Origin: JBCCCJ01 sp039029315
GTDB taxonomy: Bacteria; Bacteroidota; Bacteroidia; J057
NCBI GenBank assembly: GCA_039029315.1
Contig: JBCCGK010000060.1
Coordinates: 1-64,000, forward strand
Length of the DNA: 64,000 nt
Direction: 5' to 3'
Part shown: piece by piece, positions 36,155 through 44,803 of the stretch
How the letters are laid out: each line of letters starts with the position of its first letter
How positions within the stretch are numbered: position 1 is the first letter of the stretch
Notes under the pieces: model-generated
Database searches by the model: none
What the model saw: only the letters and a program-made list of their open reading frames with translations
What the model was told of the DNA's origin: nothing
Translations under genes and position numbers: made by a program

Positions 36155-36967
36155 CTACTTCTTGGGAGGTCCTTTGAAGGGGTCCCAGGAATAGGCCTGT
36201 CGCCTCGCTTCTTTCCTGAAGCGTCCTTTCTGAAACATCAAAAATATGTCCTGATAGACATCCTGAAGCTCAACATACATCTCGTCATGACTAAGCGGCA
36301 CGAACATCAGGTCATCATATGCTTGTCCTACCTCTACATCGGCCCAATCGATGGCTCCATAGCTCAAGGATCTCTTTTTGAAGAGTTTGATGAACCATGT
36401 AGCCTTGTTTTCTACCAGGACACCGATGTTCAAGCCCGTGGTATCGATTGGCGCATAAGGCACATCTGCCAGTTGGACAGCGACTTTGCCAAACATGATG
36501 TTGCCAATCAATCGGAATCTATCTCTCAGCAACTTGGGGGCACGCTCCTGTAGTGGGCTCCTATCATAGACAATCGAGGCAATGTTCTGGATTCCATGTG
36601 TGTGGATAAAAGAATTCAGCACCCAGGACCCAAGGATATAGGAAAATACATGCAGCTTTTTGTATTCCCCTAATTGTTCTCGCTCAAAAAATTGGTGTAA
36701 CTTCTTCACAGTTCCTTCATAGGAAGGTCTGTCCCGATAGTCAGGGATGTAGAGATCATATCCATCTCTGGCAAACATCTCTGTCTGGTGCGCACGTCCT
36801 TTTTTGCTATCCTGAAGACCTGGCAAAATAAGAATGGCTTCCTTTTGCGATTTGGGAATGCTGGCATCGTGAATCACAATGACATCTGGTTCTCCAGCCA
36901 GGCCGGGTATCCACAGACTCAACAGCATAAGTATACAAAGAGCGGTGCGAAATATCGGGAGGTTCAT
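36155..36967 (-). CDS. Secreted hydrolase-like protein, catalytic elbow altered
   Basis: About 270 residues from the ATG at 36967 (an upstream ATG at 37006 precedes the signal). Signal peptide 1-22. The first half reads like an alpha/beta hydrolase ('EAILILPGLQDSKKGRAHQTEM', shortened; 'DLYIPDYRDRPSYEGTV'), but the elbow region is 'KLHVFSYILGSW' and not Gly-x-Ser-x-Gly. A Ser is present, and 'PLSHDEMYVE' could supply the His, so the enzyme may be active with an unusual elbow or may be a non-catalytic relative. It lies downstream of the phospholipid cassette on the same strand, suggesting a lipid link, but that is inference. Confidence 0.68.
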   Translation of the reverse strand: MNLPIFRTALCILMLLSLWIPGLAGEPDVIVIHDASIPKSQKEAILILPGLQDSKKGRAHQTEMFARDGYDLYIPDYRDRPSYEGTVKKLHQFFEREQLGEYKKLHVFSYILGSWVLNSFIHTHGIQNIASIVYDRSPLQERAPKLLRDRFRLIGNIMFGKVAVQLADVPYAPIDTTGLNIGVLVENKATWFIKLFKKRSLSYGAIDWADVEVGQAYDDLMFVPLSHDEMYVELQDVYQDIFLMFQKGRFRKEARRQAYSWDPFKGPPKK

Positions 36968-37067
36968 TTTGAGTTTGATTGGTCGGTTCAACATAGGGTT
37001 CTGCATGTACCAACGAGCGTGTTCGAAGATCCGTAGGCAACACAGGCTTTTCCACGCAATCTTCCAG

Positions 37068-37415
37068 TTATTTTCCCATCAAATACATGCCTGCAACCAG
37101 GAGCACCATCCCCGCGACATTGATCGGTTTGATTGGTGTTCCAAAGACCGCAAGCGCCAATACAGCAGCCCAGATAAACGTACTGGCATAAATCGGATAG
37201 AGCACGGTCAGTTCGCCTCCTTTCTTAAAGGCAGCCACAAATAGCACCATCACCAAAATGTAACAAACCACTCCTCCCAACAAGCGAATATTTCCCAGGT
37301 AACTGAGGATTCCTCCTTCAGCTTGATCTGCACCTGTCTTATACAAATACTGCCCCAATGCGCCCATCATGGCAGCGATAATGAAGAATACGATTGAAAT
37401 TAGCGGCGTTTTCAT
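37068..37415 (-). CDS. SMR/EamA-like small membrane transporter
   Basis: 115 residues with four membrane helices. The start 'ISIVFFIIAAMMGALGQYLYK' and the later 'LYPIYASTFIWAAVLALAVF' match the pattern of small multidrug resistance/EamA-type half-size transporters, such as the ArnE-like group that flips lipid-linked sugars. A 'Gly-Gln-Tyr-Leu-Tyr-Lys' segment replaces the drug-binding Glu of EmrE, so a drug pump is less likely. It lies 121 bases after the acyltransferase gene, in line with the phospholipid cassette. Confidence 0.75.
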   Translation of the reverse strand: MKTPLISIVFFIIAAMMGALGQYLYKTGADQAEGGILSYLGNIRLLGGVVCYILVMVLFVAAFKKGGELTVLYPIYASTFIWAAVLALAVFGTPIKPINVAGMVLLVAGMYLMGK

Positions 37416-37536
37416 TGTTTGAATCTCTTAAGGTTTGGCTTAGAAACTGAATAAGGAGGAGCACTGAAGAGGGACAAGTGAGAGGTCAGATCGTCAAGAT
37501 TCCCTTTGCTCTCGAAGAACATGTGTAAGCAGGCTC

Positions 37537-38193
37537 TTATTCAAAACGGAATTGATTGCGGTCTTTTTCATCTTCATGTTTCAGGCTCAGAATATCCTCC
37601 TTGACCATCTCCAAAATGGTGTCTATGTCATGCGGTCCGGGATGTCTGGGCTGGCCAAATCGAATTTTGCATACCAGGGGAATAATGAGAAAAGTATCCT
37701 TGGGCAGCACTCTCCCAAATCCATTGAGATAGACTGGGATAAAGGGAATCTGTGGATTTCTCTGAAGAAGAATGGCCACTCCCTTTTTGAAATCGGAAAT
37801 CATGCCGGGTTCTCCTCTCGTTCCTTCAGGAAACAAGATGAGGGACTTCCCCTGCTTCAGATACTCATCCAGGACTCCGATGGCAGATGGCGCTCCCTCT
37901 TCTCTTTGTCGCCGAATCAAAATAGAATTAAAAAACAGGTTCATGAAAAACTTGCTCCTGGAAGATTTCCCAAAATAATCATTGGCGGCAACCATGTGGG
38001 TGTTCATCAGCATCTTGCCGGGCAATGCTGCCATCAGGGCCACCGAATCGAAATGGCTATTGTGATTGCCTACCATGATGAATTGATTGATCCCCTTCAT
38101 AATCCCTCGGTTTCTGAAGCGCACCCCAATGATCAAGGTCAAGATGGGCCTGACAATCAAGAAGTAGAATATTCTCAGAAAAAGTCCTTTCAT
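37537..38193 (-). CDS. PlsC-like lysophospholipid acyltransferase
   Basis: 218 residues. The acyltransferase motifs are clear: block I 'VGNHNSHFDSVAL' (His-x4-Asp), block II near 'FFNSILIRRQREEG', and block III 'LILFPEGTRGEPG' with the substrate-binding Glu-Gly-Thr-Arg. One hydrophobic N-terminal segment (about 5-25) anchors it to the membrane. Family members transfer acyl groups to lysophosphatidic acid or related glycerolipids. Seven bases separate it from the CdsA-like gene, so it is part of the same operon and probably serves the same lipid. A gene symbol is withheld because paralogs of PlsC are common. Confidence 0.88.
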   Translation of the reverse strand: MKGLFLRIFYFLIVRPILTLIIGVRFRNRGIMKGINQFIMVGNHNSHFDSVALMAALPGKMLMNTHMVAANDYFGKSSRSKFFMNLFFNSILIRRQREEGAPSAIGVLDEYLKQGKSLILFPEGTRGEPGMISDFKKGVAILLQRNPQIPFIPVYLNGFGRVLPKDTFLIIPLVCKIRFGQPRHPGPHDIDTILEMVKEDILSLKHEDEKDRNQFRFE

Positions 38194-38200
38194 CTATCTC

Positions 38201-39139
38201 CTAGGTAAAAAACGTAAGCAAATGAAAAAAAACAGGCGCAGTGATCAGAATCGAATCGAGCCTGTCCATAGCCCCTCCATGGCCAGGAATCAGATCATCG
38301 GTATCCTTCAGCTGCAAATCCCGCTTGACTGCAGAAACCAATGAATCGCCAAAGAAGCCCATGACACCCAGAATCAGACCAGTAACCAGGGCTTCCCAAT
38401 CAGCCAAAGGCGTCAAGAAACGGATACAATAACTAAAGACCGCTGTAGTCAATACACCTCCTACAAAGCCCGCCCAGGTTTTGTTCGGACTGACAGTAGG
38501 CAAAATTTTTCGTTTTCCCAGCGCTTTTCCCCATACAAACTGGAATACATCATTAAATGAGGTAATCGCGACCAAATAAAAGATCAAACCGCCAGCCCCT
38601 ACCTCAAAATCTGACACCTCCACATTGAACAGCAGTACGATATGGCTCAACATATAAGTCGTCAACATAAGAAGAGTGGGGATCAAGGGCATCGAGCGAC
38701 CAATTTTGGCCGTATTGCCTCCCATCACCAACACAAAGGAGATCAGCATGAACATACCAAGTGGAATGAATGCCAAAAACTGGGTGAAATACATCTTATA
38801 CGCCAGATAATACTGAATCGGTATCGCAAAGTAGGCAACAAACATTGCGACACGATCAGACTCGCGCATCCCACTGATTGAGAACATCTCGCGCAAGGCA
38901 ACGAAAGAGATATAGGCAATCAATATGGTGCCGAAAATCGGAGGCGCCAGAATCACCAAACAGAGCCCAAGTGCAATAAACCACCAGGATCTTGTGCGCA
39001 GGACCAGTTCTTTGTTCGAATCTGACGGGTTCCGTTTGTGCATCAGGCTGAACGCAATCGAGCAAATCGTCAGAACCGAAAAGACACCGATCAGAATATA
39101 GACCAACTCTTTGGCAATATGGTAGTCCTGAATGCTCAT
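38201..39139 (-). CDS. CdsA-like phosphatidate cytidylyltransferase
   Basis: 312 residues with about eight membrane helices. The CDP-diglyceride synthase signature is present in the C-terminal third: 'PTVSPNKTWAGFVGG', 'GFFGDSLVSAVKRDLQLKD' and 'PGHGGAMDRLDSI'. The reaction is CTP plus phosphatidate to CDP-diacylglycerol and pyrophosphate. Its start overlaps the stop of the upstream phosphatidyltransferase gene by four bases. A CdsA next to a dedicated phosphatidyltransferase and acyltransferase suggests a second, special-purpose CDP-diacylglycerol synthase; the housekeeping cdsA is expected elsewhere. Confidence 0.9.
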   Translation of the reverse strand: MSIQDYHIAKELVYILIGVFSVLTICSIAFSLMHKRNPSDSNKELVLRTRSWWFIALGLCLVILAPPIFGTILIAYISFVALREMFSISGMRESDRVAMFVAYFAIPIQYYLAYKMYFTQFLAFIPLGMFMLISFVLVMGGNTAKIGRSMPLIPTLLMLTTYMLSHIVLLFNVEVSDFEVGAGGLIFYLVAITSFNDVFQFVWGKALGKRKILPTVSPNKTWAGFVGGVLTTAVFSYCIRFLTPLADWEALVTGLILGVMGFFGDSLVSAVKRDLQLKDTDDLIPGHGGAMDRLDSILITAPVFFHLLTFFT

Positions 39140-39732
39140 TGGATGGATTTTCTAATTCGGGTGAATGTACTGAGGATCAACAAGAGGATGCCAAGACCAA
39201 ATATCCAGTTTGCAAAGGATTGGAGACCTGGCCAGAAAAACAAGATGACACAGAACAATCCGATTAATAAGGCTCTGTCACTTTTGCCCATCGGTCCATC
39301 ATACCTTCTGTCCCCTCCCATCGCCTTTCCCAACAATCCAGCAAACTCATTGATGACCGCCAGGACGGCAAAACCAACAATGATCCACAGGTTCATATCC
39401 GGAAAAAGTGCAAGCGGCAGCACAATCGCCAGATCTGACACCACATCCCCCAATTCATTGAGAACTTCTCCCAACTTACTTTGCAGCTTGAACTGTCTTG
39501 CCATCATTCCATCCAATGCGTTGAGGGCCATTCGCAGCAGCAAGCCTACTGCTACCAACAGGAGAACAAATCGATGTTCTGGATAAAAGAGCAACAATCC
39601 TCCCAATCCAATAGAGAAGACAATTGCCGTCATTGTAAGCTGATTGGGACTGACGCCCATCCCATGCAGCCGCTTCAGAATAGGCTGCAGGAGTTTTTGA
39701 AAGGCAGGTTTGATTTGATATATAGAAATCAT
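39136..39732 (-). CDS. CDP-alcohol phosphatidyltransferase, variant motif
   Basis: 198 residues from the ATG at 39732 (the ATG at 39768 adds 12). Five to six membrane helices. The CDP-alcohol phosphotransferase motif reads N71-x2-D74-G-x2-A-R ... G88-x3-N92-x3-D96, so the first and third of the four usual Asp residues are Asn. I recall the same 'NALDG...LNEL.D' variant in the YnbA-type branch, which is also paired with a CdsA-like gene. It should transfer a phosphatidyl group from CDP-diacylglycerol to an unknown alcohol. The lead gene of the 37537-39732 cassette. Confidence 0.85.
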   Translation of the reverse strand: MISIYQIKPAFQKLLQPILKRLHGMGVSPNQLTMTAIVFSIGLGGLLLFYPEHRFVLLLVAVGLLLRMALNALDGMMARQFKLQSKLGEVLNELGDVVSDLAIVLPLALFPDMNLWIIVGFAVLAVINEFAGLLGKAMGGDRRYDGPMGKSDRALLIGLFCVILFFWPGLQSFANWIFGLGILLLILSTFTRIRKSIQ

Positions 39733-39959
39733 CGCAGGGTGGATTATTGATCCTTGATTGAATCTCAAACTAGGAATTTCTCAGTATTCATTCCAAGAAC
39801 ATATATCACCCAAGTTTCCCAATCTATGAAATTTTTAGGATTTCAAACTGATGTTTGTCATTTTTCCTTGCCTTATACTCGCATCGCCTGCTAAGACTGC
39901 CTGGGGGTAGGTTTTTGGCTACAAAAAAAAAGGGTCAGAATTACAAGGGAAATTGTTCT

Positions 39960-39967
39960 TAGATTTG
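39960..39967 (+). promoter_or_regulatory. -7 promoter box of the GH3 gene
   Basis: TAGATTTG is an exact TAnnTTTG match, 59 bases upstream of the ATG at 40027. The -33 region at the usual spacing lacks TTTG, so support is partial. Confidence 0.35.
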
Positions 39968-40026
39968 CCGAGCTACAACTGCTAGTGGTTCATGTCTGAA
40001 TCCTTCATCCATAACCTACTCCAACA

Positions 40027-42225
40027 ATGAAACCATCGTGTTTGTTTCCTAATCTACTTCTACTTATTTGCTTCTGTTCAACTCATGGATTGTTTTCTCA
40101 GGGGTTTGAGCATGCGTATCAAAATCCAGACCTCTCCATAGCCGAACGAGTAGATGACCTGATCTCCAAGTTGACAGTGGAAGAAAAAGTAGGGCAACTG
40201 AGTTATAATGCCCCTGCAATTGAGCGATTGGGCATTCCAGAGTACAATTGGTGGAATGAATGCCTGCATGGAGTTGCCAGAAATGGACGTGCGACCGTAT
40301 TTCCTCAAGCCATAGGGATGGCAGCGAGTTGGGACACAGATCTTATGCACAGAATTGGAGAAGCGATTTCTACAGAGGCCAGGGCAAAATACAATGCTTT
40401 CTCCTCTCATGGACTGAGAGGCAGATATCAAGGTCTTACTTTCTGGACACCAAATGTCAATATCTTCAGAGATCCACGCTGGGGAAGAGGGCAGGAAACC
40501 TATGGAGAAGATCCATACCTCACGTCAAGAATAGGAGTTGCTTTTGTAAAAGGCTTGCAGGGAGACCATCCCAAATACTTGAAATCTGCTGGCATGGCCA
40601 AACATTTTGCCGTGCACAATGGGCCGGAAGTATCTCGACATGAGTTCGATGCCAAAGTCAGTATGAAGGATATGTGGGAAACATATCTCCCGGCTTTTGA
40701 GGCCCTGGTAACCGAGGCCAATGTTGAGGGAGTGATGGGGGCCTACAATCGCACCAACGGAGACCCCTGCTGTGCACATCCTTATTTGATGCAAGAAGTA
40801 TTAAGAAAACAATGGGGATTTGATGGTTATTATGTTTCTGATTGCTGGGCCATCCAGGACTTTTATCAGGGGCACAATATCGTCAAAACTGCGCCTGAAG
40901 CAGCTGCACTCGCCTTGAATACGGGTTGTAATCTAAATTGTGGCAGTACCTATCCGGAATTGATCAAGTCCCTAGAAGAAGGCCTGCTCACCGAGGATGT
41001 GCTCGATGACAACCTTAGAGAATTGCTCCCCACCTTGTTTCGTTTGGGATTGTTTGACCCGGCAGGCAGTGGGCCATTTGACCATATTGGACCAGAAGAG
41101 ATTCGCAGTTCCCAGAATATCGCTTTGAGCAAGGAGGCTGCGGTCAAATCGATTGTTCTCCTGAAAAATGACAATCAAAGCCTGCCACTGGACAAGAATG
41201 TTCCCAAAGTCTTTGTTACCGGTCCAACAGCTACGCATGTACAATCCCTGCTCGCCAATTATTATGGCGTGAGTGAGGATGTCAAGACTTTCCTGGAAGG
41301 AGTTGTGGGTGAAGTAAGCCCACAGACTGCGGTTATGTACAGCCAGGGTGCTTTGCTGGATGAACCCAACCGGAATCCCATTGATTGGTTTTCAGGGAAT
41401 GCAGCGGAGGCAGACGTAACCATTGCCTGTGTGGGCATCTCCCAATTGATAGAAGGAGAAGAAGGAGAATCCATTGCCTCTCGACATTTTGGGGATAGAG
41501 AAGACATTCGCTTGCCACAAAATCAAATCGACTTCCTCAAAAAGATTCGCTCCAAAGCCAAAAAACTGGTTGTCATCATGACCGCGGGTAGTTCAGTTAG
41601 TTGTCCAGAAGTCTACGAGCTCGCCGATGCCTTGCTATATGCCTGGTATCCTGGCGAACAGGGAGGAGCAGCCGTTGCGGATCTCTTGTTTGGCGATGCC
41701 GTACCATCAGGTCGCTTGCCTGTAACAGTGGTTCAGTCGATTGAAGACTTACCTCCATTCGAGGAGTATGCCCTTGCCAATCGCACCTATCGCTATTTGC
41801 AGAAAGAACCCCTCTTCCCATTTGGATTTGGCTTGTCCTATACGAATTTCACCTATAGTCAGCTGGAACTGAGCAAAACCAAAATCAAAAAAGGGGAATC
41901 CATTCAGGCGAGTGTGACCATTGCCAATACAGGTGCTTATAAAGGAGATGAAGTCGTACAGTTGTATATCAGTGACCAGGAAGCCTCTGTTGAGGTTCCC
42001 CTGGCAGCACTCAAAGGATTTCAGCGAATCAGTTTGTGGCCAGGCGCTTCCAAAAGGATTCATTTCACCATTACTCCCAAGATGATGGAGATGATCAATG
42101 AAGCTGGAGAAGGAGTAATCGAATCAGGAAGTTTCACCCTGTCAATCGGGGGCTCTTCTCCTTCTTCCAGGAATGCTGCTTTGGGTGATGTACCAATGGT
42201 AACGGCTGACTTCCAGGTGAAGTAA
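40027..42225 (+). CDS. GH3 beta-xylosidase/beta-glucosidase
   Basis: 732 residues with a signal peptide (1-25, 'GLFSQ'). The (beta/alpha)8 barrel starts at 'LTVEEKVGQLSYNAPAIERLG' (shortened) and contains 'NECLHGVARNG', 'WTPNVNIFRDPRWGRGQETYG' type signatures and the nucleophile Asp272 in 'DGYYVSDCWAI'. Residues about 370-590 form the C-terminal alpha/beta sandwich ('GEQGGAAVADLLFGD'), followed by a fibronectin III-like domain (630-720). The HGVAR and NIFRDPRWGRG pattern is that of the xylan 1,4-beta-xylosidase branch of GH3. Exported to the periplasm or beyond; hydrolyses beta-linked xylo- or gluco-oligosaccharides. A secreted hydrolase gene follows on the same strand. Confidence 0.92.
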   Translation: MKPSCLFPNLLLLICFCSTHGLFSQGFEHAYQNPDLSIAERVDDLISKLTVEEKVGQLSYNAPAIERLGIPEYNWWNECLHGVARNGRATVFPQAIGMAASWDTDLMHRIGEAISTEARAKYNAFSSHGLRGRYQGLTFWTPNVNIFRDPRWGRGQETYGEDPYLTSRIGVAFVKGLQGDHPKYLKSAGMAKHFAVHNGPEVSRHEFDAKVSMKDMWETYLPAFEALVTEANVEGVMGAYNRTNGDPCCAHPYLMQEVLRKQWGFDGYYVSDCWAIQDFYQGHNIVKTAPEAAALALNTGCNLNCGSTYPELIKSLEEGLLTEDVLDDNLRELLPTLFRLGLFDPAGSGPFDHIGPEEIRSSQNIALSKEAAVKSIVLLKNDNQSLPLDKNVPKVFVTGPTATHVQSLLANYYGVSEDVKTFLEGVVGEVSPQTAVMYSQGALLDEPNRNPIDWFSGNAAEADVTIACVGISQLIEGEEGESIASRHFGDREDIRLPQNQIDFLKKIRSKAKKLVVIMTAGSSVSCPEVYELADALLYAWYPGEQGGAAVADLLFGDAVPSGRLPVTVVQSIEDLPPFEEYALANRTYRYLQKEPLFPFGFGLSYTNFTYSQLELSKTKIKKGESIQASVTIANTGAYKGDEVVQLYISDQEASVEVPLAALKGFQRISLWPGASKRIHFTITPKMMEMINEAGEGVIESGSFTLSIGGSSPSSRNAALGDVPMVTADFQVK

Positions 42226-42366
42226 AAGAAAATTGCATTGCCAGCGAGGCCCAGAGACATGGAGACATCATCCCTCTTTTTGTTTCTGTGCCTCCGCTTT
42301 TCCCAATACCAGAGTGGAAAGTATCCAGGCTCTCCAGATATCGTCCCATTTCAATCAGATCTTCAG

Positions 42367-43335
42367 ATGAATGCCTCCCTACAATCTGCCATCACACCTT
42401 GGATTTGCTGGTTGATCATCCAAAGCCCGACATGGGTTCTCTCCCAACAGCAAAGCCATTGGCCTCCACAACTCAGTTTGGTCGAGATTCTTTCGACTGC
42501 TGACTCGGCCCGACAAAAAGCGTATTTTTACCGCACCCAACACACTCAGCCTCAGCCATTGTTGGTCAGTCTTCACAGCTGGAGTGGGGATTACACTCAA
42601 ACAGATCCTTTGCTGGAGGAGATATTGGCAAGGGACTGGAACTATATTCATCCAGACTTTCGAGGCCCCAATCTTCGACCAGAAGCATGCGGAAGTGATC
42701 TGGTAATATCCGACATCGAGGATGCCATCTACTATGCCATGGAGCATGGCTATGTCGATCCCAATCAGATTCATATCATCGGTACCAGTGGCGGAGGATA
42801 TGCAACCCTTCTGATGTATATGCGAACCAAATGGAAGATCAACAGTTTTTCGGCCTGGGTGCCCATCTCTAATCTTGTCGACTGGTATTGGGAAACCAAG
42901 AGTCGCGCCCTCAAATATGCGGGTCATATCCTGGCAGCAACAAGTAGCCAGGAGTCAATCCTGAATGTAGAGGAAGCCAAGCGAAGGTCTCCATTCTTTA
43001 TGGAAGCGCCATTCGACAAGCGCAAGGAAAGCAGGCTTCGGATTTTCTGCGGCATTCACGATGGATACACAGGTTCGGTGCCCATTAGTCAATCTGTTTC
43101 ATTTTATAACAAACTGCTTGAAGATCTTGGGGGAAGTCCGGCCTACCAGGTCCCGGATTCTCTGCTCCTGCACCTCCTCTCAAAGCGCACTGCTTCTCCA
43201 ATTCTGACATCCTCTACCAAGTCATTGGGCGGTCGTCGAATTCATCTTCAGAAAGCGTATCACAACATTCAGTTGACCATCTTCGAAGGGGGGCATGAGA
43301 TGCTTGTTCCTGCTGTATGGGAATATTTGAAATGA
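42367..43335 (+). CDS. Secreted prolyl-oligopeptidase-like hydrolase
   Basis: 322 residues from the ATG at 42367; an in-frame ATG at 42238 would add 43 residues of unlikely composition. A signal peptide (about 1-27, 'WVLSQQQ') leads to an alpha/beta hydrolase: 'PLLVSLHSWSGDY', 'WNYIHPDFRGPN', nucleophile Ser141 in 'HIIGTSGGGYATLL', acid in 'CGIHDGYTGS' and His in 'FEGGHEMLV'. The Gly-Thr-Ser-Gly-Gly-Gly elbow fits the S9/prolyl oligopeptidase or acetyl-xylan-esterase-like group. Its place 141 bases after a GH3 xylosidase makes a carbohydrate esterase a reasonable alternative to a peptidase. Confidence 0.82.
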   Translation: MNASLQSAITPWICWLIIQSPTWVLSQQQSHWPPQLSLVEILSTADSARQKAYFYRTQHTQPQPLLVSLHSWSGDYTQTDPLLEEILARDWNYIHPDFRGPNLRPEACGSDLVISDIEDAIYYAMEHGYVDPNQIHIIGTSGGGYATLLMYMRTKWKINSFSAWVPISNLVDWYWETKSRALKYAGHILAATSSQESILNVEEAKRRSPFFMEAPFDKRKESRLRIFCGIHDGYTGSVPISQSVSFYNKLLEDLGGSPAYQVPDSLLLHLLSKRTASPILTSSTKSLGGRRIHLQKAYHNIQLTIFEGGHEMLVPAVWEYLK

Positions 43336-43407
43336 GAGCACACTGATCAAAAGGCCGCCAAACAGAAATAGCTAGTCTGCCTGACTGCTGATAGCTGTCC
43401 CTCCTTT

Positions 43408-44673
43408 CTATTCAGATTCCAGGTCATTCAGATAGGTTCGACTCCCGAGCCAGGCAAATAAAAGGGAGATTCCTCCAGTTACAAAAGTTACGCAGAATGC
43501 CCACCGAAGACTGAGCTCTCCATATTCAGGAGCCAGAAGATCGCTTACTGCCCCAATGGTCAAGGGGCCGAGTCCCAAGCCTATCAGGTTGAGGATGAAA
43601 AATAAAATGGCTGATGCAAAAGCCCGCATGCGTGCATTGACAAGACTGTGGGTAACCGCAATGGTAGGTCCCAAATAGAATGCCGTCAAGGAAGAGGTGA
43701 GAAAAGTGCTAGCCAAAGCCAGCTGTGCGTCATTAGAAAAAAACAATACAACATTGGGAACCATATTGACAAGTCCGGCTAAAATGGGAATCCATATGTA
43801 CCAGCGTTTGTCTCTGCTTTGAAGTCTGTCAGACAGGAATCCGCCCAGATAGGTACCTAGTCCACCTCCGATTCCGGTAGCAAGTCCGAGGGCTATTCCA
43901 ACAGTGGCGATATCAATATCATGCACTCGTTGAAAAAATGGAGGCAAAAAGTTTCCTACCCCATAGGTCCCAAATGTATGGAAGCCAGAAGAGATCGCAA
44001 GAAACCAAAAAGTCTTTTTGGTCCACAAGATCCGCATCACCTCCTTGAGACTCGGATTGTCTTCCACAACGCCAGTCGGATCATTCTGGCCCTTAATCGG
44101 CTCCTTGACTGTGTAGTACAAGATCGCTGCAAATATCACCCCCGGAATCCCGATGGCATAAAAGGCCATACGCCAGCCATAGTTTTCGGCAATGATGCCA
44201 CCAACTACATACCCCAACAAGATTCCTAAATAGATGCCTGTAGAGTAGATCGACAAGGCCGTCGCACGCTTTTCTGGCGGAAAATAATCCGAAATGATGG
44301 AGTGCGCAGGAGGGCTCCCTCCAGCTTCTCCAACTCCTACCCCAATTCTAGCGAGAAACAATTGTGAGAAGTTCATCACTTTGCCAGAGATAGCAGTCAT
44401 GAAGGACCAAAAAGCCAAACTGACAGCAACTACATTTTTTCGGTTGCGCATGTCTGCCCAGCGGGCAATCGGAATCCCAAGGGTGACATATAAGGCTGCG
44501 AAGGCCAGACCTGTGAGCATCCCCAATTGGGCATCTGACAGCCCAAGATCGGCTTTGAGTGGTTCAGAAAGAATGACGAGGATTTGGCGATCAATGAAGT
44601 TGAAGGTATAAACAATGGTCAGCATGCCTAATACAAACCATTTGTACCTATCATTGGATTCCGAATGATTCAT
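43408..44673 (-). CDS. MFS transporter, spinster-like
   Basis: 421 residues, twelve membrane helices. Signatures: 'FIDRQILVILSEPLKADLGLS' (cut at 20 in the family motif), 'GIPIARWADMRNRKN' for motif A and 'RIGVGVGEAGGSPPAHSIISD', which together are characteristic of the spinster-like MFS branch in bacteria. Substrates in bacteria are mostly unknown; lipids and organic anions have been proposed. Convergent with the secreted hydrolase gene 72 bases away. Divergent from the HExxH gene at 44804. Confidence 0.88.
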   Translation of the reverse strand: MNHSESNDRYKWFVLGMLTIVYTFNFIDRQILVILSEPLKADLGLSDAQLGMLTGLAFAALYVTLGIPIARWADMRNRKNVVAVSLAFWSFMTAISGKVMNFSQLFLARIGVGVGEAGGSPPAHSIISDYFPPEKRATALSIYSTGIYLGILLGYVVGGIIAENYGWRMAFYAIGIPGVIFAAILYYTVKEPIKGQNDPTGVVEDNPSLKEVMRILWTKKTFWFLAISSGFHTFGTYGVGNFLPPFFQRVHDIDIATVGIALGLATGIGGGLGTYLGGFLSDRLQSRDKRWYIWIPILAGLVNMVPNVVLFFSNDAQLALASTFLTSSLTAFYLGPTIAVTHSLVNARMRAFASAILFFILNLIGLGLGPLTIGAVSDLLAPEYGELSLRWAFCVTFVTGGISLLFAWLGSRTYLNDLESE

Positions 44674-44750
44674 CTGGTATCAGCTAGGTAGAAGTAGTAG
44701 TCCTTTTTACCTAGTTAAGGAAAGATTTTTGGATAGGCAAATATTATGGA

Positions 44751-44783
44751 ATTGTTTGCTTTCATGGCTTTGGCTACATTTTG
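44751..44783 (+). promoter_or_regulatory. Promoter of the HExxH secreted protein
   Basis: ATTG (44751-44754) is followed by 20 bases and TACATTTTG (44775-44783), a -7-like box with one extra base. It ends 20 bases before the ATG at 44804 and lies inside the longer reading from 44729, which favours the 44804 start. Confidence 0.4.
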
Positions 44784-44803
44784 TCCAAATTACGCATCAA
44801 CCA

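Noticed and set aside
37436..37454. TGGCTTAGAAACTGAAT resembling the end of the 3179 element
   Set aside because: No matching inverted end lies within several hundred bases, so a coincidental partial match is likelier.
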